A DNA stretch of 64,000 nt from Myxococcales bacterium (GTDB lineage: Bacteria > Myxococcota > Myxococcia > Myxococcales > Myxococcaceae). The notes below the pieces were generated by a model, which saw only the letters and a program-made list of their open reading frames with translations, searched no databases and was not told the DNA's origin. The DNA is taken from positions 271,222 through 335,221 of the forward strand of contig JACPVI010000006.1 in NCBI GenBank assembly GCA_016191815.1, read 5' to 3'. Each line of letters begins with the position of its first letter. Position 1 is the first letter of the stretch. This document shows positions 27,401-37,943 of the stretch, piece by piece. A program made the translations under genes and the position numbers.

Positions 27401-30400
27401 CTTCGCGAGAGCGAAGGGAGTGTCGGCGTTGCTTGCTACGCCGCCGGTCTCGACGCTGATGGCACCCGAGACAGCGCTCGCGGGAATCGTCGCTCGCAAT
27501 TCCGTCGCAGAAACCGCCGTTACCGATGTGGAAGCAATCCCGCCGAACTTGACGACGTTGTTGGAGGACACGGGATCGAAGCGAGCGCCCAATATCGTGA
27601 CTACAGTTCCGGGCGGCCCGTGGTCAGGGGAGGCGCTGAGCACCGTGGGCGCGTGTTGCACCGCAAAAGCAAGGGGGTTGCTCACTTGGCCGGTGACGGC
27701 ATCAGTCAGTTCGACCGGTCCCGACTGGGCGCCGGGCGGCACCTTTACGTCCAGCGAGGTCGGCGCAGCGGCGAGAACTGTGGCGAGTCGTCCGCTGAAC
27801 GTCACCAGGCTATCAGCGGCATTCGTGGAGAATCCGGCGCCGGAGATTGTCACAAGGGCGTTCGGAGGCCCATTGTTTGGTGTCAGGGCGGTAAGCGTGG
27901 GTCCTCCCGACGCGGCCAACACGGTGAACGGGAGCGCGTTGCTTGCCTGACCAAGCCGCGTCACCTGAATGCTCGCTGCGCCGGCCGGCGCGTTGGGGAC
28001 AGGAGCGACCAGAAAGGTCGGCGAAACTTCCAAAACCGCGGCGGCGGTTCCGGCGATAGTCACGGTGTTTCCAGCTGGTGCTGCATCAAAACCGAGGCCG
28101 GAGATCGTCACGGTGGCCCCCGGAACCCCTTGGTTGGGGCGCACCGACTGGAGGAGCGGCGCTTGGCGCGTGAATGTCGCCGTGGCTGAGCCGGCGTTAC
28201 CCTGATTATCCTTGATGGTGGCCTGTAGAGAATGAGCCCCGACCGAAACGTTGGTCAGCTTCCCGATGATCCGACCGGTAGGCTGATACATGTTCGTGAG
28301 TGCGACCGTCGCTCCATCCAACGCCAGGACAAAAGTCGAACTGTCGATCCCGCTGCTTGGACTGGGATCTGCGTACGTCACCTCGACACTCACCGTCGAA
28401 TCAAAGACGATCGAGCTTGAGGCCGGTGCTACAATTACTACCGTGGGAGGCGCGATGTCCTCGGATGGGTCGCACGCAGTGCCGACGCCATTCCCGTTGA
28501 GATCCTGCTGATTCGGGTTCGCAGCGGTCGGGCAGTTGTCGCAGGTGTCACCGACGCCATCGGCATCTCCGTCAACCTGACTCGCGTTGGCGACAAGGGG
28601 GCAGTTGTCGGCGCCAGTGCATGCCGCGGCTGTCTGTCCAGGATCGCAAATGCCATCGCCATCATCGTCTGAATCGCAGGCGTCACCCTGGCCATCGGTG
28701 TCACTGTCCCTTTGGTCGGCGTTTGCGACCATCGGGCAGTTGTCGGTGGTATCTGGCTCGCCGTCGTTGTCGTCGTCGGGGTCGCAGGCATCGCCCAGGC
28801 CGTCGGCATCGGTGTCATCCTGGTTCGGGTTGGGCGTCGTCGGGCAGTTGTCCGGACCCTTCACGCGGAAGCCATCTCCGTTCTCCACACCGTCGGTGTC
28901 GAGGTGAGTGTCATAGATGAGGCGCACCCTGTGGTTGGCGGCATCGGCCACGAGGAGGTCGCCGTCCTTCGTGAGCGCCACTCCCGTCGGGTCGAAGAAG
29001 GCGGTGCCGACCGGATGCCGTCCATCGCCGTCATAGGCGCAGGCGTTGGCCCATAGGTTGGGGAAGATGACGATGCGCTGCCTGTCGCCGCCCAACTCCG
29101 TGAGGCAGCCCGTTTGCCCCGAGCGGACGGAAATACGCTGTTGGAGTCGCTCGGTGAAGTAGATGTCGCCGGTCTTGCTATTCACCGCCATGCCGGCCAG
29201 ATCGCCGAACGGAAAATCCAGGCTGAAGGCGGGTCTGGGAATCGGGGGAAGCAAGGTTTCCCTTTCCCCACCCAGCACCGTCTTCGCCAAACCGCAGGTG
29301 CCGTTCGCCGCGGGCCAGACCGTGACCGGAGAAGAACCCGCCGGCGCGAGATTCACGACCTCAAGCGTCTTGCTTTGATTGTCGGCTATGTAGAGGAGCT
29401 TCGTCGAAGCCCCGCTCTGCAACCCAGCGGGAGAAACGGCGGCCACGAAGGGCCGACGAGTGAGGCCGCCCTGCGGGGTGGGACAGATGCCCCCGATGCT
29501 CGGAGGCATCGGAGGCAGCGGCACTCGGGTGAAAGGCGGCGCAGCCAGCCTCACCCCGGCGCCGCCAGCAGGCACAACGAAGTACTGGCTGCCGATGACG
29601 TACACGTCCCCGGTGTCCGCATCGACCGCGAGGCCCAGCACCTCGCCCAAGTCGGAAGCCGTCGCGGGCGACACCAGGTTCGACATGGAAGTGACGGCAG
29701 TCGTGCCTCCGCCCGCGTAGGGAGAGGCCGTCCCTCCGGAGATTTTCCACACCTGCTTCCCCACCCTGTCTCCCACGAACGCCTCTCCGGCCTTGTTGAC
29801 GCCCAAGCCGATGCCTCGCACGCCGCTTACGCTGCCCTTGAGCACCAGCCTTTGAGTGGCGGCGTCCAGCTTGTAGACGCTCGTCTTGGTGCCATCGTAG
29901 CTGCTCGCGTAGAAGGAGCCGTCGTCGGCCACCGCGGTCCACTCGGGCGTGGGGAGGGCCGTCTTCCACGCCTCCACCGTCGTGCTGGTGGTGCCGGAGG
30001 TGCCGTCTCCCGCCAAAGTCTCCACCCGAACGTCCGATGGCACGGTGGGCTGGAGGCCGTCTTGGTAGATGGAGAAGCTCGTGACGCGCGCGTGCATGAG
30101 GCCGCCGCTCTCGGATGCTCCGGCCACCTCCCCGAAGACGCCCTGGCCAGAGTCGAGCCGGTACATCCGCACCCTCGAAATGTCGCCCCAGACTGCCGGA
30201 AGCAGCGTCCGGTCGAAGGGCACCGAGATGGTGACTGGCACGGCGAAGCCCGAGGCGTTCGTCTCGAAGGCCACCGCCGGGCCGAGCGCCACCACTCCGT
30301 CTCCGAGCGGAGGCAGCGAGTCCGCCTCAATCAGCCGAATCCAAACCCACACCTGCTGGGAGACGGCGCCCGGCGGCACCGCCACCGAGGCCCCCAACAG

Positions 30401-31795
30401 AGGGCCGACTGCCGTCACTGACACGCTCCCACCGCCGGGGCCGATGAGGGCATAGGCGGGCGGCCTTTGGTGGAGGACAGTCACATCGAAAACCGAGAGG
30501 TTGCCAGCCTCGTCCTCGGCCTCCGCGCGAATGAGGTTTTGGCCCTCCGACAGCGTCACCTCGGAGGTGAAGTTGCCCTGGGCCAGTGCCGCTGCCACCG
30601 CGTTGACTCTTACCTCCTTCAGGAGGAAGTCGTCGGCTGCACTGCCCCGCACTTGCACCACTATCTCCTCGGTGGCCGCACCGTCTGCCGGCGCCGAGAC
30701 GACTACCGTGGGCGGAACGCCATCGTGCCGGACGGCGACGGTGGCCTCGGGCCCGGCGTTTCCCGCCAAGTCCACCGCGGTCGCGCGGAGTTGGTTTTCC
30801 ACGTTGGGCGCAAGTTGCACTGCCACCGAGAAGTGGCCGGCCGCGTCGGCGACGGTGGAAGCGGGGGAGCTCCCGCCGAGGACGAAGACAGTGGCGAAGG
30901 CCTCGGTGCTGCCTGAGAGGGAGATGGGGGTTTGGTTGGTGGGACTGCGCACCGGCTCCAGGGTGGGGGCTGGCGGCGGCGTGGTGTCGCCCAGCGCGCG
31001 GAGCAACGCGTCGAATTCGGCTTGCTGCCGAGTCACCGAAAGCCATCGCTTGGCCGCCTCCTCCGCTCCCTTAGGAGGGAAGGCGTCTCGCCCCTTCTGC
31101 GCCCCCATGAAGGCGATGAGAAGCTGCTTCACCGGGTTGGCAACTACGGTTGAAGGGGAGCTCACCACGCGGTCGTCCCCCGGAGCACCCTTGCCGCCAG
31201 GCGGTGCAGAGTTGTGGGCCGCAGCGTTGAGGCCCTCGCCCAAGTCGTTGCCCCGCGCTACCTCCCACACCAGGAATTGCCGCTCAAAGGGAAGCCCCGC
31301 CACCTGCGCCGACGACAGCGGAGCGCTGGCGGCCAGATTGACGGCTTGGGCCACCTCCAGCACGGACTTCGGGGCTCCGTAGGCGAGCCGGCGAAGCTCT
31401 GCACAGTTCAGCGCGAAGGTCCCGTGGAGCCGAATCGCCGCGCCTGCCGCCGTCATCCTCCGCTCTGCCGGGCCGAGCGCCGAGATAGAGGGGTAGACGG
31501 CCAGCGGGCCTACCGCTTCGAGGGAGTCGAGCAGGAGGAAGGCCTCGCGCGAGATCTGGCCCAGCGAGAACTCTTCTACCGGCCGGCTTGGGTTCGCCGC
31601 CTTCAATTCCTCTACGAGGGAGTCGATCGGCAATCCGCAGTTCGCAGCTCCGGGCGTCAGCGGCCCATCGCCTCCTTCGGGTCGCGCGGCCTCGTCCTTG
31701 GATGACGTGCAGCCAAGCGCCGCGAACGCGCATGCGATGATGCCGACAGCGGCCAATCTTGAACGATTCGCGTTCCTCCAGAGGCGGCTTTGCAT
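24434..31795 (-). CDS. Giant mosaic surface lipoprotein (Ig-like, NHL, TSP3, IPT/TIG, YVTN propeller, caspase-like end)
   Basis: 2453 residues from ATG at 31795, with GGAAGGGGG upstream. A lipoprotein signal ends in AALGC near residue 29. Domains in order, approximately: Ig-like repeats 270-580; an NHL-type propeller 590-960 ([13 protein letters not shown] to [12 protein letters not shown]); thrombospondin type 3 calcium repeats 960-1110 ([18 protein letters not shown]); four IPT/TIG domains 1210-1550; a YVTN-type propeller 1555-1910; beta-rich repeats 1910-2280; and a C-terminal domain with [17 protein letters not shown] (Cys near 2361), about 45 residues after a His in DTHSAVPD. The C-terminus recalls clan CD peptidases, but the His context is not canonical. 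It is likely cell-surface anchored. It heads a two-gene operon. Confidence 0.8.
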   Translation of the reverse strand: MQSRLWRNANRSRLAAVGIIACAFAALGCTSSKDEAARPEGGDGPLTPGAANCGLPIDSLVEELKAANPSRPVEEFSLGQISREAFLLLDSLEAVGPLAVYPSISALGPAERRMTAAGAAIRLHGTFALNCAELRRLAYGAPKSVLEVAQAVNLAASAPLSSAQVAGLPFERQFLVWEVARGNDLGEGLNAAAHNSAPPGGKGAPGDDRVVSSPSTVVANPVKQLLIAFMGAQKGRDAFPPKGAEEAAKRWLSVTRQQAEFDALLRALGDTTPPPAPTLEPVRSPTNQTPISLSGSTEAFATVFVLGGSSPASTVADAAGHFSVAVQLAPNVENQLRATAVDLAGNAGPEATVAVRHDGVPPTVVVSAPADGAATEEIVVQVRGSAADDFLLKEVRVNAVAAALAQGNFTSEVTLSEGQNLIRAEAEDEAGNLSVFDVTVLHQRPPAYALIGPGGGSVSVTAVGPLLGASVAVPPGAVSQQVWVWIRLIEADSLPPLGDGVVALGPAVAFETNASGFAVPVTISVPFDRTLLPAVWGDISRVRMYRLDSGQGVFGEVAGASESGGLMHARVTSFSIYQDGLQPTVPSDVRVETLAGDGTSGTTSTTVEAWKTALPTPEWTAVADDGSFYASSYDGTKTSVYKLDAATQRLVLKGSVSGVRGIGLGVNKAGEAFVGDRVGKQVWKISGGTASPYAGGGTTAVTSMSNLVSPATASDLGEVLGLAVDADTGDVYVIGSQYFVVPAGGAGVRLAAPPFTRVPLPPMPPSIGGICPTPQGGLTRRPFVAAVSPAGLQSGASTKLLYIADNQSKTLEVVNLAPAGSSPVTVWPAANGTCGLAKTVLGGERETLLPPIPRPAFSLDFPFGDLAGMAVNSKTGDIYFTERLQQRISVRSGQTGCLTELGGDRQRIVIFPNLWANACAYDGDGRHPVGTAFFDPTGVALTKDGDLLVADAANHRVRLIYDTHLDTDGVENGDGFRVKGPDNCPTTPNPNQDDTDADGLGDACDPDDDNDGEPDTTDNCPMVANADQRDSDTDGQGDACDSDDDGDGICDPGQTAAACTGADNCPLVANASQVDGDADGVGDTCDNCPTAANPNQQDLNGNGVGTACDPSEDIAPPTVVIVAPASSSIVFDSTVSVEVTYADPSPSSGIDSSTFVLALDGATVALTNMYQPTGRIIGKLTNVSVGAHSLQATIKDNQGNAGSATATFTRQAPLLQSVRPNQGVPGATVTISGLGFDAAPAGNTVTIAGTAAAVLEVSPTFLVAPVPNAPAGAASIQVTRLGQASNALPFTVLAASGGPTLTALTPNNGPPNALVTISGAGFSTNAADSLVTFSGRLATVLAAAPTSLDVKVPPGAQSGPVELTDAVTGQVSNPLAFAVQHAPTVLSASPDHGPPGTVVTILGARFDPVSSNNVVKFGGIASTSVTAVSATELRATIPASAVSGAISVETGGVASNADTPFALAKTAIVTPPPAPSLTSISPSLLQVGDSVTLTGANFSSVIGESRVEFFPGVAAQVTAASPTSITATVPGGFQTGLVTVATSGGTSSGLQVVKALHPYAYVGALSSVQPIDIRNPDANLWTTVGAPIPLAASPTSIALRPQADYAYMSLLGTNQVGILDLRQVPAAAPTQGPLIPMPTGPSSLRVSPDGRRVYVACRDNLAVLDASPGSATFHTKIADVQLTGANQLLSGASPLFDVEVSHDGQTLFVLGKGKLAFLDADTLLPTGSPTLLTVGATARRVRIAPRQRSGNPTLFVASGTTVAPAVAGAIEVVDSITRTIVRKIDTKVATGGAIGTDIHAPRDIAFSPTVHLAAAGMDQLTSNVGLISEPLVASTLTYSASTPKPGLQQGVLGIAFTPDGEHILATRFDGKLLVLKYDNVRATTGTSAQVLREVTVSSSARAVAVQPVGAARIEGSLAGSVSVFVPQSGVGAGPPPEGGAALDLAFSGPLSSTAADRVSVTLGAGPDGLFSGDLLETSNTSLVFESPGAAVRVTLPAAPTLDPAVSESLSGVLAESTSLNLAVSRFDLRESRAASSFFHDSGGEVQAYLRQPLSALVEDRADMIVVPPLSGTGLLVTVTETAADSRRFQDPTGNVTAILQSSSGFDPLARDWQVWDITVVSASLANERVASVETANNSLAFRSGSRLPALNVAPASPSSASTFVAGAIDPDQAAASFSVTLTSQNPVRSSSVTVTRQPDGAFRSTPFVAIESGGTAPPGFTAFELSSTTPSAGEEISVTFVASEPIDTRRRDRTAFVAYYYESPDGRKRAEGNYNLVIPLVGPGAGLGYEIIKDRSLSKQDALDAAPKASLWLTDTHSAVPDEVFIGIAVDPPFFSSKVEDQLLTPDDLPGGLQYRFVWIDGCRSGQQGSAAEQFAAKFGAEAYLGWDVDINQDEGYRTVREVLKALKGRAAVEDAVVKAQLQLGSISTLRAFGTKCTGAANAMVCPVVVEIN

Positions 31796-32138
31796 GGCGA
31801 GACCCCCTTCCTTGCCTCCGCGGGATTCTTTTCATGGTACTGGAGCCATGCGGGTGGGCCGCAATCCGCCGCTGTGACCGCCTGTGCGTGCATCGGTCAC
31901 GAGGTGCGCATGGTTTTTCGTAAGAGCTGCCTGCTCATCGCGAGTGGCCAGAATTCGAGCCACCAAGGCCAGGTTTCCGCCCCGCGAATTAGAAGACGTT
32001 CCTGGTCCCTTCGCCGACGCCGAGGCGCTGGCGCGGGCGCACTGCGGAGGAATGGCCGACGCGGGCGAAGGAGTGGCCGCCTGGATAGAGAAGCGCGCTC
32101 CCAACTTCACCGGGGCCTGAGCGCGGGCGAGAAAGCCC
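31796..32138. other. Gene-free right edge of the island
   Basis: These 343 nt hold the upstream region of the giant lipoprotein gene and the duplicated crotonase end. Apart from that fragment no coding sequence is supported. The open frame over 31884-32120 exists only because the fragment is in frame with random upstream codons. No integrase, tRNA or terminator was seen. Confidence 0.6.
32008..32120 (+). pseudogene. Crotonase 3'-end fragment (right copy of the direct repeat)
   Basis: It encodes PFADAEALARAHCGGMADAG and on to the stop, aligning with the C-terminal 37 residues of the crotonase at 22475-23275 without any upstream homology. It is 107/113 identical at the nucleotide level, same orientation. 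It is a remnant, not a gene, and marks the right boundary of the island. The stop is 18 nt from the convergent clpX stop. Confidence 0.85.
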
Positions 32139-33413
<1,275 letters not shown>

Positions 33414-33533
33414 GGTGCCTCGCCCAAGAATGTAGTCAGCGCCGGCCGGGCGCGTCCAATTCCCCTGCTGGGTTTCTAACGGCGCGGGCCGGCGTGCGCC
33501 CACCCTTCTCCGGGGCGCCCTGACGCGGCGCGG

Positions 33534-34157
33534 CTACTCCTTCTTCTTCTCGTCCTTGGCTGGCCCGGGCTTCTTCTGCACCACCACCTCGTCGATGATG
33601 CCGTATTGCTTGGCCTCGGTGGCGCCCATGAAGTAGTCGCGCTCGGTGTCCTTCTCGACGCGGTCGAGCGACTGCCCGGTGTGCTTGACGATCAACTCGT
33701 TCAGCCGGGCGCGCATCCTCAGGATTTCCTTGGCGTGGATCTCGATGTCGCTCGCCTGGCCCCTCGCTCCGCCCATCGGCTGGTGGATCATGATCCGCGA
33801 GTTGGGCAAGGCGTACCGCTTGCTCCGGGCCCCGGCGAGCAACAGCACGGCGCCCATCGAGGCGGCCTGCCCGACGCAGATGGTGGACACCGGCGGCTTC
33901 ACGTACTGCATGGTGTCGTAGATCGCCAAGCCCGCGGTCACCGAGCCGCCCGGAGAGTTGATGTAGACGTTGATGTCCTTGTCGGGGTCCTCCGACTCGA
34001 GGAACAAGAGCTGGGCCACCACCACGTTGGCCACGTCGTCGTCGATCTCCGTGCCCAGCATGATGATCCGGTCCTTCAAGAGCCGGCTGTAGATGTCGTA
34101 CGAGCGCTCGCCGCGATGAGTCTGCTCGATGACGTACGGGACGGGGAGGTAGGGCAT
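33534..34157 (-). CDS. clpP: ATP-dependent Clp protease proteolytic subunit
   Basis: 207 residues. The catalytic Ser is in GQAASMGA, His in MIHQPMGG and Asp follows in the TERDYFM region. [17 protein letters not shown] is the oxyanion strand. The N-terminal [22 protein letters not shown] is the processed region typical of ClpP. It forms the tetradecameric serine protease chamber that works with ClpX. It lies 23 nt after tig and about 120 nt before clpX, so the three are likely cotranscribed, with a possible extra promoter before clpX. Confidence 0.98.
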   Translation of the reverse strand: MPYLPVPYVIEQTHRGERSYDIYSRLLKDRIIMLGTEIDDDVANVVVAQLLFLESEDPDKDINVYINSPGGSVTAGLAIYDTMQYVKPPVSTICVGQAASMGAVLLLAGARSKRYALPNSRIMIHQPMGGARGQASDIEIHAKEILRMRARLNELIVKHTGQSLDRVEKDTERDYFMGATEAKQYGIIDEVVVQKKPGPAKDEKKKE

Positions 34158-34180
34158 GGAGGCTCCCGGCGGGTGAGGGG

Positions 34181-35461
34181 TCAGGAATACGTAGCCTGGG
34201 ACTTCAGGAATTCAATCGTCTTTTCCTCTCGGATCCTGGCGGCCAAGTTCCGCCGCTCGTCGGGCCCCTTGAAGCGCTTGCGGACCTGCGAGAGCGCCTG
34301 GCTGCTGTCCTCGGCGAGCTGCTCGAGCTTCTTCTCGATGTCCTCGTCGGTTGCCTGCAAGCCCTCCTGCTCGGCGACCGCCTCGAGGAGGAGGCTGGCC
34401 TTCACCTCGAGCTCCGCCTTGCCGCGCATGTCCTCCCGGAGACGGTCCATGTCCATTCCCATGCTTCTGGGGTCGAGCCCGCCCCTGGCGAGCATCCGGA
34501 AAGCGCCTTCGAGCATCACGTCCAGCGCCCGCTCGACCATCGCCCTGGGCACTTCGATGGGATTCCTCTCGGCGAGGGCCTTCACCAAAACGTCGCGCTC
34601 GTCGGTGGCCGCCCGCGCCTTAAGCGCCCGCTCGAGGTCCGTCCGCACCTTGACCTTCAGCTCCTCGAGGGTCTGCGCGCCGCCGCCCACTTCCTTGGCG
34701 AAGTCGTCGTTCAGCTCGGGGATCACCCGGGCCTTGAGCCCCCTCAGCCGCAGCTTGAAGCGGGCCGTCTTGCCCTTCACCTCGGCCACCCGGTAGTCGG
34801 GCGGAAACGGGTAGTCGGTTTCCTTCTCCTCGCCGACCTTCATCCCTTCCAGCGCGGCGACGTTGCCCTCGATCAGCTCGCCGGGGGCGATCTCCACCGT
34901 CACGTTCTCGGCCTTGCCTCCGGGGAACTCCTTTCCCTCGCAGGTGCCTTGGTAGTCGATGAGGGCGAAGTCGCCGGCCTTGGCGACCTCGCGTCCTTCT
35001 ATCGGCTCGAGGCGAGAGAGGCTGCGCCGTATCTGCTCCAATTGCTCCATCACCTTCTCGTCGGGGACTTTCACCTCGGCCTGCTTGAGCGCCAGGCCCT
35101 TGTAGTCCTTGGGCTCGACCTTCGGTTTCACCTCCACCCGGGCCTCGAAGGCGAAGGGTGCGTCGGCCTTCAGCGGCTCGTTGGTGACGCGGGGGGCGCC
35201 CACCGCCTCGACCTTGTGCTCGTGGATCGCGTCGAAGAACGCCCGCTGCACGAGCTGGTGGATGACGTCGTCTTCCACTTGCTCCTTGAAGCGCTGCTCC
35301 AGGATGCGCCGGGGAACCTTCCCTGGCCGGAAGCCGGCGATCTTCACTTGGCGGGAGAGCGCCTTGTAGGCGCGGTCCAGCTCCTGAGCCACCACCGCCT
35401 GCTCCACCTCGATCGAGAGCTTTCGCTCGATCGGGGAGACCTCCTCTACTCGGACCTTCAT
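34181..35461 (-). CDS. tig: Trigger factor
   Basis: 426 residues. The N-terminal ribosome-binding domain has [15 protein letters not shown], which contains the GFRxGKxP signature. The FKBP-like PPIase domain runs from about 150 to 245 ([17 protein letters not shown], then [14 protein letters not shown]). A long helical C-terminal chaperone domain completes it. It binds nascent chains at the ribosome exit tunnel. It heads the tig-clpP-clpX cluster and lies downstream of two tRNA genes on the same strand. Confidence 0.97.
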   Translation of the reverse strand: MKVRVEEVSPIERKLSIEVEQAVVAQELDRAYKALSRQVKIAGFRPGKVPRRILEQRFKEQVEDDVIHQLVQRAFFDAIHEHKVEAVGAPRVTNEPLKADAPFAFEARVEVKPKVEPKDYKGLALKQAEVKVPDEKVMEQLEQIRRSLSRLEPIEGREVAKAGDFALIDYQGTCEGKEFPGGKAENVTVEIAPGELIEGNVAALEGMKVGEEKETDYPFPPDYRVAEVKGKTARFKLRLRGLKARVIPELNDDFAKEVGGGAQTLEELKVKVRTDLERALKARAATDERDVLVKALAERNPIEVPRAMVERALDVMLEGAFRMLARGGLDPRSMGMDMDRLREDMRGKAELEVKASLLLEAVAEQEGLQATDEDIEKKLEQLAEDSSQALSQVRKRFKGPDERRNLAARIREEKTIEFLKSQATYS

Positions 35462-35512
35462 GTTCCCTCGCTTGGCTCCGCCGTCCGGGGCAGTTGCTTT
35501 AGCAGAGTTTCT

Positions 35513-35594
35513 TGGGCGAGGAGGGATTCGAACCCTCAGACCTTTCGGTACCAGATCCTAAGTCTGGCGCGTCTACCAGTTCCGCCACTCGCCC
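35513..35594 (-). tRNA. tRNA-Leu (anticodon TAG)
   Basis: On the minus strand an 82-nt cloverleaf starts GGGCGAG and ends CTCGCCC plus discriminator A. The anticodon arm CCAGA-CTTAGGA-TCTGG gives anticodon TAG. The long variable arm is that of a class II tRNA, and GGTTCGAATCC is the T arm. CCA is not encoded. Confidence 0.95.
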
Positions 35595-35602
35595 GAAACG
35601 AA

Positions 35603-35658
35603 TCGAGGGCCGGGGGTTGAGAGTGAGCCCCGCTCCCCACTCAACCCGCGGCCCTCGA
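35603..35658. other. Long stem-loop between tRNA-Lys and tRNA-Leu
   Basis: Nineteen-base arms (35603-35621 and 35640-35658) pair at 18 of 19 positions around an 18-nt loop; the left arm is TCGAGGGCCGGGGGTTGAG. It lacks a strong U tract on either strand. It could be a processing signal in a tRNA-Lys/tRNA-Leu precursor or a weak terminator. Confidence 0.6.
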
Positions 35659-35663
35659 CCCAG

Positions 35664-35736
35664 TGAGAGCGGAGGGAATCGAACCCACAACCTATGGATT
35701 AAGAGTCCATTGCTCTGCCAATTGAGCTACGCTCCC
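35664..35736 (-). tRNA. tRNA-Lys (anticodon CTT)
   Basis: A 73-nt cloverleaf on the minus strand starts GGGAGCG and ends CGCTCTC plus A. The D arm AGCTCAATTGGCAGAGC, anticodon arm ATGGA-CTCTTAA-TCCAT (anticodon CTT) and T arm GTGGGTTCGATTCC are all regular. It has no encoded CCA. Confidence 0.95.
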
Positions 35737-35764
35737 GAAGAGCCGCGGGCTTTTAGAAGATCGC

Positions 35765-36580
35765 CTAGGGGGTGTCAACGACGGCAGGCCCGGCCCGGGG
35801 CTTCCCGGCGATCAGCCAGACCCCCACTCCAATCAGGACCACCACGATGATCTGCGCCGGGGTGAAGCCGGCGTAGCGCTTGTCGACGAAGTCCAGGTCC
35901 GAAGCGCGCAGGAAGTCGAGGAAGAACCTCGGCACCGAGTAGCCGATCGCCAAAACGCCCATGAGGAAACCGGGCGGCCGCCTCTTTCGCGCGAGCGAGT
36001 AGAGCGCGACGCAGAGCACCGCGAGCACCAGAGCGTCGTACAGCCCGAGGTCGTGCCTTGCGCCCCCAGGGTAGGCGACCGCCAGCGGGAAGCTGGTGAG
36101 CACGCCGGGGTGGTCGTGAGCGAAGAAGCAGCCTATGCGGGCCACCGCCCAGCCGGGGGTGGCGCCGACGGCGAGCGCGTTCAGGTAGGGGCGAAGCTCG
36201 ATCCGGTTTCGCCGGAAGAAGAGGATGATGCCCGCGAGTGCGCCGAGCACTCCGCCCATCGAGGAGAGCCCGTCCCACACCCGCAGGAGCACGACCGGCC
36301 CCTCTTTCGCCAATAGCTCGGGGTGGTAGCCGAGCACGTGGAGAAGGTGGGCGCCCAATAGTCCGCCGACGATCGCCCAGGTCGCCACTCTTCTCAGCGG
36401 TTCGTCGTCCCCCGGGCCGATCTTCCTGGCCGCCCGCACGGAGAGGTAGGCGCCGAGGAGCGTCCCCGCCGCCGAGAGCACGCCGAAGGCCTCGAGCTTG
36501 AGCCCCAAGGGCAAAGGCAGCGATGGAGTGTGGACGTACGGAAGCACGGCCACCTCATAACAGCCGTGGGGGCAGGGCAC
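35765..36580 (-). CDS. Lgt-like (prolipoprotein diacylglyceryl transferase family) membrane protein
   Basis: 271 residues with about seven hydrophobic segments. Lgt landmarks are present but altered: the motif usually read as GMSxHGG is GLSSMGG here, and the signature GRIGNFxNxE reads ARIGCFFAHDH. Later segments (LGLYDALVLAVLCVALY, GYSVPRFFLDFLRA) align with the Lgt C-terminus, including the Arg. Lgt adds diacylglycerol to the lipobox Cys in the inner membrane. Loss of the conserved His and Asn suggests a paralogue with different substrate or activity. The start may be a downstream GTG in the sequence EVAVLPY. Confidence 0.7.
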   Translation of the reverse strand: MPCPHGCYEVAVLPYVHTPSLPLPLGLKLEAFGVLSAAGTLLGAYLSVRAARKIGPGDDEPLRRVATWAIVGGLLGAHLLHVLGYHPELLAKEGPVVLLRVWDGLSSMGGVLGALAGIILFFRRNRIELRPYLNALAVGATPGWAVARIGCFFAHDHPGVLTSFPLAVAYPGGARHDLGLYDALVLAVLCVALYSLARKRRPPGFLMGVLAIGYSVPRFFLDFLRASDLDFVDKRYAGFTPAQIIVVVLIGVGVWLIAGKPRAGPAVVDTP

Positions 36581-36619
36581 ATGCCCGCGGGCCCGAGAGG
36601 GATTGCTCGAGGGGCCTCG

Positions 36620-37888
36620 TCACTCCACCGGCCGCCGCTGCTCGCCGACTTTGCGCAGCCGCATCGCCACCGGGAAGTGGTCGCTGGCGCCTTCCGGATC
36701 CACGTGCGCCGGCTGATCGCCGATCCTCGGCAAGAAGAAGCGCCGCGGCCCGCCGGTGGCGGGGTCCCTCAGCCAGTCGGGCGCGAGCACCGAGGTCGAG
36801 CCCGGCACCCACGCCAGCCCTTCTCCGTCCAGCAAGGTGTGCGACACGATGAGGTGGTCGAAGGAGTTCCACTTCTTCTCGGGCACGTAGAAGTGGGTGC
36901 CCAACTGAACGCGCTCGCCCTCCGGCCCGGCGGCGGCCTTCTGCTCCGCGAGAGCGTCGAGCGTGTCGAACACCCGGCGCTCCTCGAGGGCCTGCGTGGC
37001 GCTCGAGGCCTTGCGGAGGCCGTCCCTGATGCCGGCTTCACCCATGCCTTCGTTGAAATCGCCCAGCACCACCACCTCGCGCCCGGGGTCTTTTTCCAGA
37101 ATGCCGTCGATCGCGGCCTTCACCGCCTTCGCGGTGGCCGTTCGGTCGGCAGCCACCTTCTGCGGGTCCTGCCCGACGCGGCTCGCGGGCCAGTGGTTGA
37201 CCAGCACCGTCAAGGTCCGGCCGTTCACGTCCAGGTCCACCTGCAGGATGCCCCGGAACTTCTTGCCCGCCTCGTTCACCACCGGGTGCAGCTTGGGTGC
37301 GCCCAAGACCGGGTAGCGGGTGAGCAGCGCCGGCTCGATGCCGCGGGCGTCGGAGTCCTCGACGTGGGCCACCGGCCGGTAGCCGAGGTCCGCCAGCCCC
37401 TCGGTGCGGAGCTTCTCCACCACCGCCGCGTTCTCCACCTCGGTCATCGCCAGCACGTCGGGGCCGCGGCCGCCGTTCATCTCCCGGATGACGCGTGAGA
37501 GGTTCTGGATGTGGAGCTCGAGCTGTGCCTCGTCGTACTTGGTCGGTCCGGCCGCGGTGAACTGCTGGTCGTTGGTGACCGGGTCGTCCACGGTGTCGAA
37601 GAGATTCTCCACGTTGTAATGCGCCACCATCAGCTCGTCCGGGCGGCAGGGCTCTCGGGGGTCGATCGGCAGGAGCGGCAGCTTCCCGCTCACCGAGACC
37701 GGCGCCGCTCCGGGCACGCCCAGCGCCCGGCCGACCTGCGAGCCGTCGCGAGGCTCGACGAGCCGGTCGGCCGACCGCGCCGGCGGCATCAGCGGCGGAG
37801 CGACGCTTGGGGTGGACTTCCCTCGCGTGTCCGCGGGCGAGGGAATCGGCGGGGTGACGCCTGGGCGGCCGATGCGGTTGTCGGGCAT
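36620..37888 (-). CDS. Endonuclease/exonuclease/phosphatase (EEP) family protein
   Basis: 422 residues from ATG at 37888. After a 90-residue Pro-rich leader (MPDNRIGRPGVTPP) comes the EEP fold: AHYNVENLFD, LAMTEVENAAV (metal-binding Glu), TVLVNHWPASR, VVVLGDFNE (Asp and Asn) and the terminal ASDHFPVAM (catalytic His). Such secreted members are extracellular DNases or phosphodiesterases (ExeM/EndA-like). No Sec signal is visible despite the likely extracellular role. It is divergent from the PLD-CBM20 gene 55 nt away, so the two may share a promoter region. The N-terminus resembles those of the LysM and PLD proteins in this window. Confidence 0.82.
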   Translation of the reverse strand: MPDNRIGRPGVTPPIPSPADTRGKSTPSVAPPLMPPARSADRLVEPRDGSQVGRALGVPGAAPVSVSGKLPLLPIDPREPCRPDELMVAHYNVENLFDTVDDPVTNDQQFTAAGPTKYDEAQLELHIQNLSRVIREMNGGRGPDVLAMTEVENAAVVEKLRTEGLADLGYRPVAHVEDSDARGIEPALLTRYPVLGAPKLHPVVNEAGKKFRGILQVDLDVNGRTLTVLVNHWPASRVGQDPQKVAADRTATAKAVKAAIDGILEKDPGREVVVLGDFNEGMGEAGIRDGLRKASSATQALEERRVFDTLDALAEQKAAAGPEGERVQLGTHFYVPEKKWNSFDHLIVSHTLLDGEGLAWVPGSTSVLAPDWLRDPATGGPRRFFLPRIGDQPAHVDPEGASDHFPVAMRLRKVGEQRRPVE

Positions 37889-37943
37889 GGCTTTCGGGTA
37901 AGTTACCCCAAGACGCACCGCCGGCGCGCGGCAGGAGCCCGAA

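Larger units (their letters stand above)
23163..32120. mobile_element. Putative genomic island bounded by a duplicated crotonase 3' end
   Basis: The 3'-terminal 113 nt of the crotonase gene (23163-23275) are repeated in the same orientation at 32008-32120 with 6 mismatches. Between the copies lie only two leftward genes. Part of the interior is clearly lower in G+C: by direct count 24001-24060 is 32/60 and 22501-22560 is 41/60. However, the part coding the N-terminus of the giant protein is GC-rich (30241-30300 is 45/60). No integrase or transposase is present. The arrangement resembles insertion into a gene 3' end with restoration of the end. Confidence 0.45.

Noticed and set aside
31884..32120. 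78-residue frame ending in crotonase-like sequence
   Set aside because: Only the last 37 residues are homologous and they are a duplicated gene end; the upstream part is not conserved or initiated.
35499..35850. Open frames across the tRNA-Leu and tRNA-Lys region, including one reading EEGFEPSDLSVPDPKSGAS
   Set aside because: They are translations of the tRNA genes, a common annotation artefact.
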